64,000 bases of DNA from Flavobacteriales bacterium (GTDB lineage Bacteria > Bacteroidota > Bacteroidia > NS11-12g > UBA955): contig CANFLS010000009.1 in the NCBI GenBank assembly GCA_947447955.1, forward strand, positions 16,659 through 80,658, written 5' to 3'. Positions 19,706-28,445 of the stretch are shown piece by piece. Numbering within the stretch: position 1 is the stretch's first letter; every line of letters starts with the position of its first letter. The notes beneath the pieces are model-generated. The model made no database searches. It was not told where the DNA came from and saw only the letters and a list, made by a program, of their open reading frames with translations. A program made the translations under genes and the position numbers.

Positions 19706-20603
19706 CTTGTTGTAGTTGTATTTTGAGCGCGTCCAATCCATTAAATCTTTGTTCTTCCCGCAAAAATTGTACCAAAAATAAGGTAATATGGTCGTTGTAG
19801 ATGTCTTTATTAAAGTCAAGAATATGGGCTTCAATGGTTTGGGTTGTGCCATCTACAGTTGGTCGAACCCCAATATTGAGCATAATTTTATACTTGGTTT
19901 CACCAATAAGTGTATACCCAATGTACACTCCGTTAGGAGGAATCAATTTATTTGGTTCATCAATTTGAATATTTGCAGTTGGGAAGCCCAATTGACGGCC
20001 GAGCTGTTTTCCTTGAACTACTGTTCCACTTAATGAGTAAGGCCTCCCTAATAATTCATTTGCACTTTCAAGATTTCCGCTTTGAAGCGCTTTCCTAATT
20101 CTTGTGCTACTTACCGCAATTTCTTCAATTTCGGAAGCATCAATTTCTTTCACATCAAATTTGAATTCAGATGCCAAATCAGTCAATTCTTGAAATCCAC
20201 CAGATCTGTTTTTACCAAAACGATGGTCATATCCAACAACCATACATTGTACATTTAGTTTTTTTACCAGTATTTCATTCACGAATTCTCTGGGTGAATA
20301 TTGCGAAATTTCGTGGGTAAATGACAATACAAGTAGATAATCAATACCCATTTCCAAGATTTTTTTCGCCTTTTCTTCAATGGAAGATAAGAGTTTAATA
20401 CTTGTATTTTGGGGGTCAATGACCAATCTTGGATGTGGGTGAAAGGTAATTAATAAACTCGGTTTGTTGTATGATTTTGCTAGGTTAACTACTTGTTTTA
20501 AAACATGTTGATGACCCAAATGAACGCCGTCGAAAGTTCCTTGAGTAATCACAAAACCATTGTTTTGAGGGATGTTTTCAAGGTCGAAAATTAAGCCATT
20601 CAT
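19671..20603 (-). CDS. ribF: Bifunctional riboflavin kinase / FAD synthetase RibF
   Basis: The start chosen is the ATG at 20603 (MNGLIFDLENIPQNN), which fits the family and lies just behind a promoter box; an ATG at 20693 would run through porQ's 5' end. 310 residues. The N-terminal adenylyltransferase domain shows TQGTFDGVHLGHQHVL. The C-terminal riboflavin kinase domain shows GRPYSLSGTVVQGKQLGRQ followed by GFPTANI. It converts riboflavin to FMN and then FAD in the cytoplasm. One copy of the TTTTGAGGGA word lies near its 5' end (20563-20573). Confidence 0.93.
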   Translation of the reverse strand: MNGLIFDLENIPQNNGFVITQGTFDGVHLGHQHVLKQVVNLAKSYNKPSLLITFHPHPRLVIDPQNTSIKLLSSIEEKAKKILEMGIDYLLVLSFTHEISQYSPREFVNEILVKKLNVQCMVVGYDHRFGKNRSGGFQELTDLASEFKFDVKEIDASEIEEIAVSSTRIRKALQSGNLESANELLGRPYSLSGTVVQGKQLGRQLGFPTANIQIDEPNKLIPPNGVYIGYTLIGETKYKIMLNIGVRPTVDGTTQTIEAHILDFNKDIYNDHITLFLVQFLREEQRFNGLDALKIQLQQDEAKTRAAQLL

Positions 20604-20607
20604 TCTG

Positions 20608-20638
20608 TGTGCAAAGTTCGTAATAAACCCTATTTTTG
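20608..20638. promoter_or_regulatory. Overlapping divergent promoters for ribF and porQ
   Basis: Plus strand: TATTTTTG at 20631-20638, 6 bases before the porQ ATG at 20644. Minus strand: GAACTTTG (about 20618-20611, 7 of 8 to consensus), 8 bases before the ribF ATG, with a TTG on that strand about 19 bases upstream. The intergenic gap is only 40 bases, so the two polymerase footprints overlap. Confidence 0.65.
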
Positions 20639-20643
20639 CAACT

Positions 20644-21675
20644 ATGAGGATGAAGTTTCTGCAATTTATTTTATTAATTGGAATAATTGCCACTGGAAAA
20701 GCCCAAGTTGGAGGAACAGGAGTTTTCCAAATTTTGGAAGTTCCGTTGCATGCAAGATCTATGGCTTGGGGTGGTTATTTATTGGCTTCACCAACATCCG
20801 ATGTACAGTTTGCATCGAATAATCCTGCGTTGTTAAATAAATCTCTACACAATAATTATGGTGTAACTTACGGTAGTTTTTTGCCAGGAGTTACAAATGG
20901 TGGAGTTGGATATGCCTATAACAAAGGAATGCATAATTTTTCATTTCACGCCCAATATTTAGATTATGGCACAATGAAATCATTTGACGACGGTGGAAAT
21001 TCATTAGGAACTGTATCAGCCAATGAAACTAAAATCACCTTGGGTTATTCACGAGAAATTTCAGACAGAATTACGGTTGGTGCCCAATTGGGTTTTGTAT
21101 ACAGTGTTTTAGAACCTTATGTGTCAAATGGAATATTTTCTAATTTGGGTGCGCATTACAACTCTAAAGATACCTTGATCCAAATGGGATTGGTAGTAAA
21201 AAATATTGGGTTCATGTTGAATGCCTACCGGAATGCTTCACGCGAATCTTTGCCTTTTAATATTCAATATGGAGTTTCAATCAAACCGGCCCACATGCCA
21301 GTTCGTTTTCAGATAATTGCTCACTCATTGCAGAAGTGGGATTTGACTTATAACCAGTACTTGAAAACGGGTACAATGGATTTGAATGGACAAGAAGTAA
21401 TTCCACAAGAATCAAATTTTGGAGATAAATTATCAAGGCATTTGGCTTTGGGAATGGAATTTATTTTGGGAGAACATCTGGGATTATTGGTTGGATATAA
21501 CCATCAACGCAGAACGGAAATAGCCCCTGAAGCGCAAAAAGGCATGGCAGGATTTGGATGGGGATTGAAGTTCAAAGTGTATAAATTTCATATTACCTAT
21601 GCAAGTTCATCTTATTTTACTGGCTTTAATTCAAACATGTTTTCTATTTCTTTGATTCCCGCATTTTTAAATTAA
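20644..21675 (+). CDS. porQ: PorQ-like T9SS outer-membrane protein
   Basis: The start is the ATG at 20644 (or 20650; MRMKFLQFILLIGIIATG then KAQ, a signal peptide). 343 residues, the usual PorQ size. The mature N-terminus VGGTGVFQILEVPLHARSMA, followed by many glycine/aromatic barrel strands, is typical of PorQ, a relative of the PorV/FadL-like barrels. PorQ anchors PorZ in the attachment complex, and porZ is encoded 13 kb away. It is followed after 3 bases by cmk; a porQ-cmk pair also occurs in Porphyromonas, from memory. The promoter is leaderless-type. Confidence 0.88.
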   Translation: MRMKFLQFILLIGIIATGKAQVGGTGVFQILEVPLHARSMAWGGYLLASPTSDVQFASNNPALLNKSLHNNYGVTYGSFLPGVTNGGVGYAYNKGMHNFSFHAQYLDYGTMKSFDDGGNSLGTVSANETKITLGYSREISDRITVGAQLGFVYSVLEPYVSNGIFSNLGAHYNSKDTLIQMGLVVKNIGFMLNAYRNASRESLPFNIQYGVSIKPAHMPVRFQIIAHSLQKWDLTYNQYLKTGTMDLNGQEVIPQESNFGDKLSRHLALGMEFILGEHLGLLVGYNHQRRTEIAPEAQKGMAGFGWGLKFKVYKFHITYASSSYFTGFNSNMFSISLIPAFLN

Positions 21676-21678
21676 TTC

Positions 21679-22356
21679 ATGAAAAAAATCAATATTGCAA
21701 TTGACGGATACAGCAGTTGTGGAAAAGGTACATTGGCAAAGCAAATGGCACAATCATTGGGTTATTTATTTGTCGATAGTGGTGCAATGTATAGAGCGGT
21801 TACATTGTATTTATTAGAAAACATTATAGAAATTTCCGACGAAATTGCCGTATCAAAAGCTTTAGAAAATATTCAGCTTGAATTCCATCCCTCAAAAGAA
21901 AACAACCGATTCGAAATACATTTAAACGGTAGAAATGTAGAATCGTTGATCCGAGAAATTCACATAGCAAACAAAGTGAGTTTTGTAGCAAAAATTTCTG
22001 CAGTTAGAAAAAAGCTTGTGGAAATTCAACAACAGATTGGTGAGCATAAAGGAGTAGTAATGGATGGACGAGATATTGGCACCGTTGTTTATCCAGATGC
22101 AGAACTAAAAATTTTCATGACTGCTTCTAATGAGGTAAGGGCTCAACGTAGATTTAATGAAATGATTGCGGCGGGTAAAAATGTAACCCTTGAAGAAGTT
22201 TCGGCGAATTTAATTGAAAGAGATACAATTGATTCTAGCCGAGATGATAGTCCTCTTACCCTCAATGAAAGCTATCATCTCCTTGATAATTCAAATATTA
22301 CACCCAATCAGCAGTTCGAACTTGCAATGAGTTGGGTAAATGAATTGTTGGATTAA
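21679..22356 (+). CDS. cmk: Cytidylate kinase
   Basis: 225 residues. The P-loop is GYSSCGKGTLAKQ, then VDSGAMYRAVTLY (CMP binding), MDGRDIGTVVYPDAE (the DGRDIGT signature) and RRFNEM (lid). It phosphorylates CMP and dCMP. ATG 3 bases after porQ, so translated from the same message. The tpiA promoter lies just behind its stop codon, with the -33 box inside the last codons. Confidence 0.95.
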   Translation: MKKINIAIDGYSSCGKGTLAKQMAQSLGYLFVDSGAMYRAVTLYLLENIIEISDEIAVSKALENIQLEFHPSKENNRFEIHLNGRNVESLIREIHIANKVSFVAKISAVRKKLVEIQQQIGEHKGVVMDGRDIGTVVYPDAELKIFMTASNEVRAQRRFNEMIAAGKNVTLEEVSANLIERDTIDSSRDDSPLTLNESYHLLDNSNITPNQQFELAMSWVNELLD

Positions 22357-22375
22357 AATAGTTTGTCTAACTTTG
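22345..22375 (+). promoter_or_regulatory. tpiA promoter, leaderless type
   Basis: TTG at 22348-22350 (or 22345-22347), then TAACTTTG at 22368-22375. The ATG of tpiA is at 22381, 6 bases on. The -33 part overlaps the 3' end of cmk. Confidence 0.7.
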
Positions 22376-22380
22376 CGGCA

Positions 22381-23142
22381 ATGAGAAAGAAAATTGTTGC
22401 CGGAAATTGGAAGATGAATAAAACATTGGTTGAAAGCCAAGCGTTGATTACTGAAATTAGAGGTATTGTTAGAGATGAGAACACCAATAAAGCAGAAGTA
22501 ATTATTTGTCCAACCTTTCTGGTATTGCCTTCTGCTTCAAAATTACTCGATGGAAGTACTGTGAAATTGGGTGCTCAAAATTGTCATTTTGAAGAAAACG
22601 GTGCCTACACTGGAGAACTTTCTGCATCTATGTTAAAGTCGGTTGGTGTTTCTCATGTGATTATAGGACATAGCGAACGTCGTCAGTATTTTCATGAAAC
22701 CAATGAAATGCTTGCAAAAAAAACAACAGCAGTTGTAAACCAAGGTTTAACAGTTTTATTTTGCGTTGGCGAAACTTTGCAAGAAAGAGAATCGGGTTCT
22801 CATTTTGATGTTATTAAATCTCAAATTTCTGAGGGACTTTTTCACCTAACAGCAAAAGATATGTCATTGGTAGTTGTTGCTTATGAGCCTGTTTGGGCCA
22901 TTGGCACTGGATTAACTGCAAGTTCAGAACAAGCAGAAGAAGTGCATGCATTTATTCGTTCTTTACTTACAGAAAAATTTGGTGAAGCTATTTCGGAAGA
23001 CGTTTCTATCCTTTATGGTGGAAGTGTGAAGCCTGACAATGCCGCTGAATTGTTTTCTCAAAAGAATATTGATGGTGGTTTAATCGGAGGCGCAGCATTG
23101 AAAGCACGCGATTTCTTTGATATCATCAAAGCAATAAAATAA
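22381..23142 (+). CDS. tpiA: Triose-phosphate isomerase
   Basis: 253 residues from the ATG at 22381 (MRKKIVAGNWKMNKT); a TTG start 18 bases earlier would use the promoter box as coding DNA and is rejected. Catalytic Lys in GNWKMN, His in IIGHSERRQYF, Glu in AYEPVWAIGTG, and the phosphate loops LYGGSVKP and GGLIGGAAL are all present. It interconverts dihydroxyacetone phosphate and glyceraldehyde-3-phosphate. Confidence 0.97.
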   Translation: MRKKIVAGNWKMNKTLVESQALITEIRGIVRDENTNKAEVIICPTFLVLPSASKLLDGSTVKLGAQNCHFEENGAYTGELSASMLKSVGVSHVIIGHSERRQYFHETNEMLAKKTTAVVNQGLTVLFCVGETLQERESGSHFDVIKSQISEGLFHLTAKDMSLVVVAYEPVWAIGTGLTASSEQAEEVHAFIRSLLTEKFGEAISEDVSILYGGSVKPDNAAELFSQKNIDGGLIGGAALKARDFFDIIKAIK

Positions 23143-23160
23143 AAGTTCTTTCTTTTTGGG

Positions 23161-23182
23161 TACAATACTTTATTGTATTTTT
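23161..23182 (+). terminator. Weak AT-rich hairpin with T-tract between tpiA and the next gene
   Basis: TACAATA (23161-23167), loop CTT, TATTGTA (23171-23177), then five T. It could end tpiA transcription weakly. The same bases form a -7-like TATTTTTA (23176-23183), so it could instead be an operator over the next promoter. Confidence 0.45.
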
Positions 23183-23205
23183 ACGTTTCTCTTAGGAGTT
23201 TTTCT

Positions 23206-26200
23206 ATGATTAAATTAAAATTGTTTTTCTTATTGGTGCTTTTGGCACTCAGCAACGCTGCTTTTTCTCAAATACGCAGTTTTAATTCTGATCCTACTAT
23301 TTTCATGAAGGAATTGGAAGACCTTTTTAAAGGTGTTGATGACAAAGAAACATTAAGAGATTTTGCAATTTTTAAAGAGAACTGGCTAAATGGTAAGTTT
23401 ACGCCAACACAGCAAAAATTCATGATGCAGGTTTCGAATCAAATGCTAACCGATCAAATGCAAGTTTTGCCTTATTTTAAATTGTTTTATGGAACGATTA
23501 CCCGTTTTCTTGAGAGAAAAATGCCTGATAAAACACTTTCGCAATGGCAGGGTATTGCAAAAACAATTTTGGCCAATTCCTCAGAAGATTATCTTGAGTT
23601 TCTAAAAACTACCGAACAATTGTTTTCATCTAAAACGCTCTTTATCAATGAAAATAAACGTTGGTACGTCGATACCAATAATTATGATATTAAACTTGTT
23701 AAAGGTAAAATAGCCATCGATTTTGGCGAAATTACTTTAACGTGTAAATCACTGAGCGACAAATTAATCATTACAAAAACAAAGGGTATTTATTTTCCGG
23801 GAACTTCAATTTGGGAAGGAAAATACGGAAATACCGACTTTTCAAGAGCCATCCCCGAAGACAAAACACTCATTAAATTTGGCAAATACACCATAAATTT
23901 CAATAAGGCTGAATACCAAATTGATACAGTTTCTCTCATTTATACAAAATATTTTAAAGAACCCATTTTGGGGAAATTCTCGGATAAACTAATGTTTTCG
24001 CTAGATTCAAATACAGTGAAAACTGGTGGATACCCTAAGTTTACATCCTTCAATAATAATTTATTGGTGAGAGGAATTGTAGGATCCGAGTCGTTTTTTA
24101 GAGGTGGATTCTCAATGAATGGTGGCGTAATCAACACCCAAACAGTTGACAATAAACCGTCCTTCATTGATATATTTTATAAAGGGAAAAAGAAAGTTAC
24201 CCTAAAAAGTACGGGTTTTCGAATTGCAAAAGGAGTGGCAAACTCCCCCAATACTGAATTTACATTATACCTAGATAGTGGGAAAAATATTAGCCATCCT
24301 GCCGTTCAGGTTTCGTTTGTGTTTAAAGACAATCGATTAATCATTAACCGCGGTGATGAAGGATTGATGCGAACAGCATTCAATGACGACTACCATAACA
24401 TGAGTATCGACGTTGAACAAATTCGTTGGAAAATTGATGAGCCTTTTGTGGATTTTGACAATATCAACGACGATAAAGGGGTGAAGTTTGAGTCGAACGA
24501 TTTTTTCAGGGATTTTATTTACGAAAAATGGCAAGGACCTCTTCTTACCAATCCACTAGAAAAAATTAATGCCTATTACCTAAGAACTCCACCAGATCCA
24601 ATTGCAGAAAGGCTTGATAAGGAAATCAAAACATTGTATGCAAATCCAAAGAGAGACCAAGCCTTGATCTCTGTGAAGTTGAAAGAACTTAGTGAACGAA
24701 AAAGCAATGCCAAAAGATTAATTAATTTCAAAGAGCGTGGTACATTTCACTTGGACGATTATTGTGGTTTTTTCAATTTAGAGCCAACGCATACCAAACA
24801 TTTGTTTATTGATTTGCACGATGCCGGTTTCGTGAATTACAATTTCAAAACCGACAGTATAAAAATCAACCGCAAATTGTTCAAGTATAACTTGATGCAT
24901 AAAAAAGCAATCGATTATGATGTAATTCGATTAAATTCGGTAATTGCGGCAAAGCCCAATGCAACGTTGAATTTATTGAGCAATGAAATGAATATTGAAG
25001 GGGTAAGGTTTTGCTACTTTTCAGATTCACAAAACGTAAGTGTGAAGCCAACCGATCAAAGTGTAGTGCTTACCCATAATAGAAATCTTCGATTTGGCGG
25101 AATGGTGCGTGCGGGTCGTTTTGATTTTTATGGACAACGTTTCAATTTTTCTTATGAAAAGTTTATCATCGATTTTGCAAACATCGATTCAATGCAAATG
25201 TTTTTCCCTGATGAAACAGGGCAGAGGTTAATACCAATTAAATCTGTTTTAAGAAATATTGGAGGGACATTGTTCATTGACAAACCCAATAACAAATCTG
25301 GAAATATTAACTATCCGGAATATCCAATCTTTACCTCGAATAAAGGTAGTGATATTTTGTATGACAAACCAAGTATACACGGTGGTCAATACAAAGGCGA
25401 TGTTTTCAAGTTTGTTGTTGATCCATTTACAATTGATAGTTTAGATAATTTCACCATTCAAGGGTTACGTTTTGAAGGAGAGTTCTTTTCTGATGGAATT
25501 TTTCCTGACTTCAGACATTATGCCTATATCCAACCGGATTATTCTTTGGGTTTTGTGAAAACAACCCCTCCTGGTGGTTATCCAATGTACAGAGGAAAAG
25601 GTCATGGCGACATGACAATGAATTTGAGTGAAATGGGTTTTTATGGAGAAAATGGTGAAATTAAATATGAAACCAGCTCTACCAAATTTACCAAAATTTT
25701 ATTATTGCTTAATGAAGCGAAGGGCGATATTAACTCCTACGATTTAAATCAAAACGCCAAATATCCCGAGATTCACGCGGTAAATGCTTCATTGAATTGG
25801 AAACCGTATGATGATAAGTACACCATTGCCCAAGGTAAAACTCCGATTAAAATGTTCAATTTTGGATATGATTTTTTTGGGAAAGTTACCCAAAGTCCTA
25901 CCAATGTTATTGGTGATGGATTATTGAAATGGGATTTGGCAACCTTTAGCAGTAAGGAAATGGTTTTTGCTCCTAAAAAGGCAAAGGCAGAAGTTGGAGA
26001 GTTAACCATTTTTGCGTTGGATTCAACCAAAGTGGTATTTAATAGCAAGAACATTCATGGTACAATGGACTTCGCTACAAGAATGGGTGATTTTGCAACG
26101 AATGAAGTTGGGCAAATTACCAATTTCCCATTTAATAAATATCAAACCAATTTGAGCGATTACAAGTGGAATATGGACAAGAAAACCATTGAAGCAAAAG

Positions 26201-27720
26201 TTGGTCCTGGAATGGGTGGGTTAACCCCAGAGTTTTTAAGTACCAATGTAACCCAAGATAGTTTGAAGTTTGAGTCGCCAAAGGCCATTTACAATATGGA
26301 AGATTATACCCTCAAAGCTGAGCAGATTCCATATATTGATATTGCCGATTCTCGATTGTTTTTGAAGGATGGAAAAGTGACCATTCGTGAAAATGCAAAC
26401 ATGGATACCTTATTTGAAACCAAGTTAATTGCCAATAGAGATGATAAGTTTCATGAAATTTATAAACTTACCATTAAAGTTCTCGGCAAGAATAGGGTTC
26501 ATGGTTCTGGATTTTACCAATACGTAGATAAACTTGCAAACCGCCAAGAATTTTTGTTAGATAGCGTAATTGTAAATAGAAAGAAACATGTTGAGGGAAT
26601 TGGTGTGATTCAAGAAGAAAGAGGATTTACCCTTGATAAGAAAATTGGATATAAAGGAATTGCCCAAATTGAAAGTAGTGAGCAGTTGATTAAATTCTTA
26701 GGATTTGTGAAGCCCTTGCATACTTTTAAAAATGTATTGCCATCGGCTTGGGTGAGTTTCAGGGATTTTGTTGATCCAAAAGATGTGGTAATTCCATTGT
26801 CAAATCCACGTGATAGGCTCAATACCAAGCAGTTTGTTGGGTTATATATTGCAAATGATTCATCACATGTTTATCCATTGTTGTTTTCTGCAAGAAGACG
26901 GTATAGCGATAATGATGTTTCTAACGATACAGGGATCTTGTATTACGACCATAAATTAGAAAGTTTTATGGTGGGAAGTGAAGACAAATTGAGAAATGGC
27001 GGTACCAAAGGTAGCTTCATTCAATTCAACGAAAAAGACCATACCATTCATGCGGAAGGGCCAATGGATTTTGGATTAGAATCTGAAAATATCAAGTTTA
27101 AAAATGCAGGTCATGCAGACTTGAAAGCTAAAGACAGTACGTTCTCATTTAATTTGGCAATGATGCTTGATTTCCCTCTGCATAAAGACTTTGTTGAATA
27201 TTTGGTAAACAAAATCAATGAAGGTGGACCTGGTACCGTTGATCTAAATACAGATTTCTTTAAGGATGCCTTGGGAGAAATGATTGCTTCACCAAAGGTA
27301 TTGCGAAATGCAATTTCTGGTATTGAAAAGAGCAACCAACTGAAAGGGAAGGATGAATGCGATTATACCTTGGTAATGTCTGATGCCACTTTCCGTTGGG
27401 ACAACAAAATGAGGGGTATGTATTGCAATGACAATGTAATTATTGCCAGTATCGCTGGAACACCAATAAATAAAGAAGTGAAAGCAACCATGCTTTTGGA
27501 ATCTAAACGTTCTGGTGAGAACATGTTTATCTACCTTAACTACGGTGAAGACTTTGTATTCTTCAATATTACCAAAAGCAAATGTGCGATTTATGCATCT
27601 GATCCGAAGTTAACAGAAATCTTGATTAACACTGCGAATAAGGTTAAAGCAAAAGACTTTTATATCATGCAAACCACAGAAAGAACAGTAGACAAGTTCT
27701 TGAAGAAAGTTGAACGTTAA
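23206..27720 (+). CDS. Very large exported protein of unknown function
   Basis: 1504 residues from the ATG at 23206, chosen because it gives a clean signal peptide (MIKLKLFFLLVLLALSNAAF then SQ) and has AGGAG seven bases upstream; an in-frame TTG at 23173 has neither. I recognise no named family. Residues 20-180 look helical. Most of the rest looks beta-rich, with repeated phrases of the type 'KFVVDPFTIDSLDNF' and 'TIFALDSTKVVFNSKNIHG', which recall stacked-sheet proteins such as LptA/LptD or AsmA-like proteins; this is only an impression. At about 510-565 there is a compact segment (ERGTFHLDDYCGFFNLE) resembling a winged-helix fold. There is no T9SS C-terminal domain and no second membrane segment. 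It is convergent with truA and overlaps it by 4 bases. Confidence 0.85.
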   Translation: MIKLKLFFLLVLLALSNAAFSQIRSFNSDPTIFMKELEDLFKGVDDKETLRDFAIFKENWLNGKFTPTQQKFMMQVSNQMLTDQMQVLPYFKLFYGTITRFLERKMPDKTLSQWQGIAKTILANSSEDYLEFLKTTEQLFSSKTLFINENKRWYVDTNNYDIKLVKGKIAIDFGEITLTCKSLSDKLIITKTKGIYFPGTSIWEGKYGNTDFSRAIPEDKTLIKFGKYTINFNKAEYQIDTVSLIYTKYFKEPILGKFSDKLMFSLDSNTVKTGGYPKFTSFNNNLLVRGIVGSESFFRGGFSMNGGVINTQTVDNKPSFIDIFYKGKKKVTLKSTGFRIAKGVANSPNTEFTLYLDSGKNISHPAVQVSFVFKDNRLIINRGDEGLMRTAFNDDYHNMSIDVEQIRWKIDEPFVDFDNINDDKGVKFESNDFFRDFIYEKWQGPLLTNPLEKINAYYLRTPPDPIAERLDKEIKTLYANPKRDQALISVKLKELSERKSNAKRLINFKERGTFHLDDYCGFFNLEPTHTKHLFIDLHDAGFVNYNFKTDSIKINRKLFKYNLMHKKAIDYDVIRLNSVIAAKPNATLNLLSNEMNIEGVRFCYFSDSQNVSVKPTDQSVVLTHNRNLRFGGMVRAGRFDFYGQRFNFSYEKFIIDFANIDSMQMFFPDETGQRLIPIKSVLRNIGGTLFIDKPNNKSGNINYPEYPIFTSNKGSDILYDKPSIHGGQYKGDVFKFVVDPFTIDSLDNFTIQGLRFEGEFFSDGIFPDFRHYAYIQPDYSLGFVKTTPPGGYPMYRGKGHGDMTMNLSEMGFYGENGEIKYETSSTKFTKILLLLNEAKGDINSYDLNQNAKYPEIHAVNASLNWKPYDDKYTIAQGKTPIKMFNFGYDFFGKVTQSPTNVIGDGLLKWDLATFSSKEMVFAPKKAKAEVGELTIFALDSTKVVFNSKNIHGTMDFATRMGDFATNEVGQITNFPFNKYQTNLSDYKWNMDKKTIEAKVGPGMGGLTPEFLSTNVTQDSLKFESPKAIYNMEDYTLKAEQIPYIDIADSRLFLKDGKVTIRENANMDTLFETKLIANRDDKFHEIYKLTIKVLGKNRVHGSGFYQYVDKLANRQEFLLDSVIVNRKKHVEGIGVIQEERGFTLDKKIGYKGIAQIESSEQLIKFLGFVKPLHTFKNVLPSAWVSFRDFVDPKDVVIPLSNPRDRLNTKQFVGLYIANDSSHVYPLLFSARRRYSDNDVSNDTGILYYDHKLESFMVGSEDKLRNGGTKGSFIQFNEKDHTIHAEGPMDFGLESENIKFKNAGHADLKAKDSTFSFNLAMMLDFPLHKDFVEYLVNKINEGGPGTVDLNTDFFKDALGEMIASPKVLRNAISGIEKSNQLKGKDECDYTLVMSDATFRWDNKMRGMYCNDNVIIASIAGTPINKEVKATMLLESKRSGENMFIYLNYGEDFVFFNITKSKCAIYASDPKLTEILINTANKVKAKDFYIMQTTERTVDKFLKKVER

Positions 27721-28445
27721 TTTGGGTATTCAACTTTTGTAAGGAATAATCCTTTTGCAGCTACTGAATTACCGGCATCAGACCTAGTTCCGGTTTTAAG
27801 TATTATTTCAAATTCTTGAACAGACATTTTTCCTGTACCAATTAATATACTGGTTCCAACCAAGGCCCTAACCATATTTCTAAGAAATCTGCTTGCTGAA
27901 ATCTTGAAAATGATTTGTGAACCCTGCTCAAACCAGATTGCCTCGTAAACATGGCAACGGTAATTGTCAGCAGGGGGTAACCCTTTGCAGAAAGCTTGAA
28001 ATTCATTTGTGCCTATAAGGATTTTCGCTGCTTGATTCATGGTATCTAAATCCAGTTTTTTGATAAAAGTATACGAAAATCGATCTGTAAATGGATTCGG
28101 ATTGGTTTCAATGAAGTATTTATATTCTCTCAAAGTTGCATCGAAGCGTGCATGAAAATCTTCATGGGTTTGAACACAGTTTTTGATAGAAATACTTTTT
28201 GGCAACATGGCATTGAGTTTGTAAACAAATGCTTCTGGTAATGCCAACTCGAAATCAAAATGAGCGGTATATTCACTTGCGTGAACTCCGGTATCGGTTC
28301 TGCCACATCCCATAATTTCGATGGGCTGATTGCAAATTTGAGAAAGTTTTTTTTGAATTACCTCTTGAATGGTCATTCCGTTTGGTTGAATTTGCCAACC
28401 ATGAAAATCGGTGCCGTCGTATGATAAATCGAGGCGGTATCGCAT
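27717..28445 (-). CDS. truA: tRNA pseudouridine(38-40) synthase TruA
   Basis: 242 residues. The catalytic Asp is D51 in GCGRTDTGVHA; the start MRYRLDLSYDGTDFHGWQ and the C-terminal SRFLRNMVRALVG are characteristic. It modifies the anticodon stem of tRNAs. Its ATG overlaps the stop of the thiolase gene (TAATG), so the two are translationally coupled. Confidence 0.95.
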   Translation of the reverse strand: MRYRLDLSYDGTDFHGWQIQPNGMTIQEVIQKKLSQICNQPIEIMGCGRTDTGVHASEYTAHFDFELALPEAFVYKLNAMLPKSISIKNCVQTHEDFHARFDATLREYKYFIETNPNPFTDRFSYTFIKKLDLDTMNQAAKILIGTNEFQAFCKGLPPADNYRCHVYEAIWFEQGSQIIFKISASRFLRNMVRALVGTSILIGTGKMSVQEFEIILKTGTRSDAGNSVAAKGLFLTKVEYPN

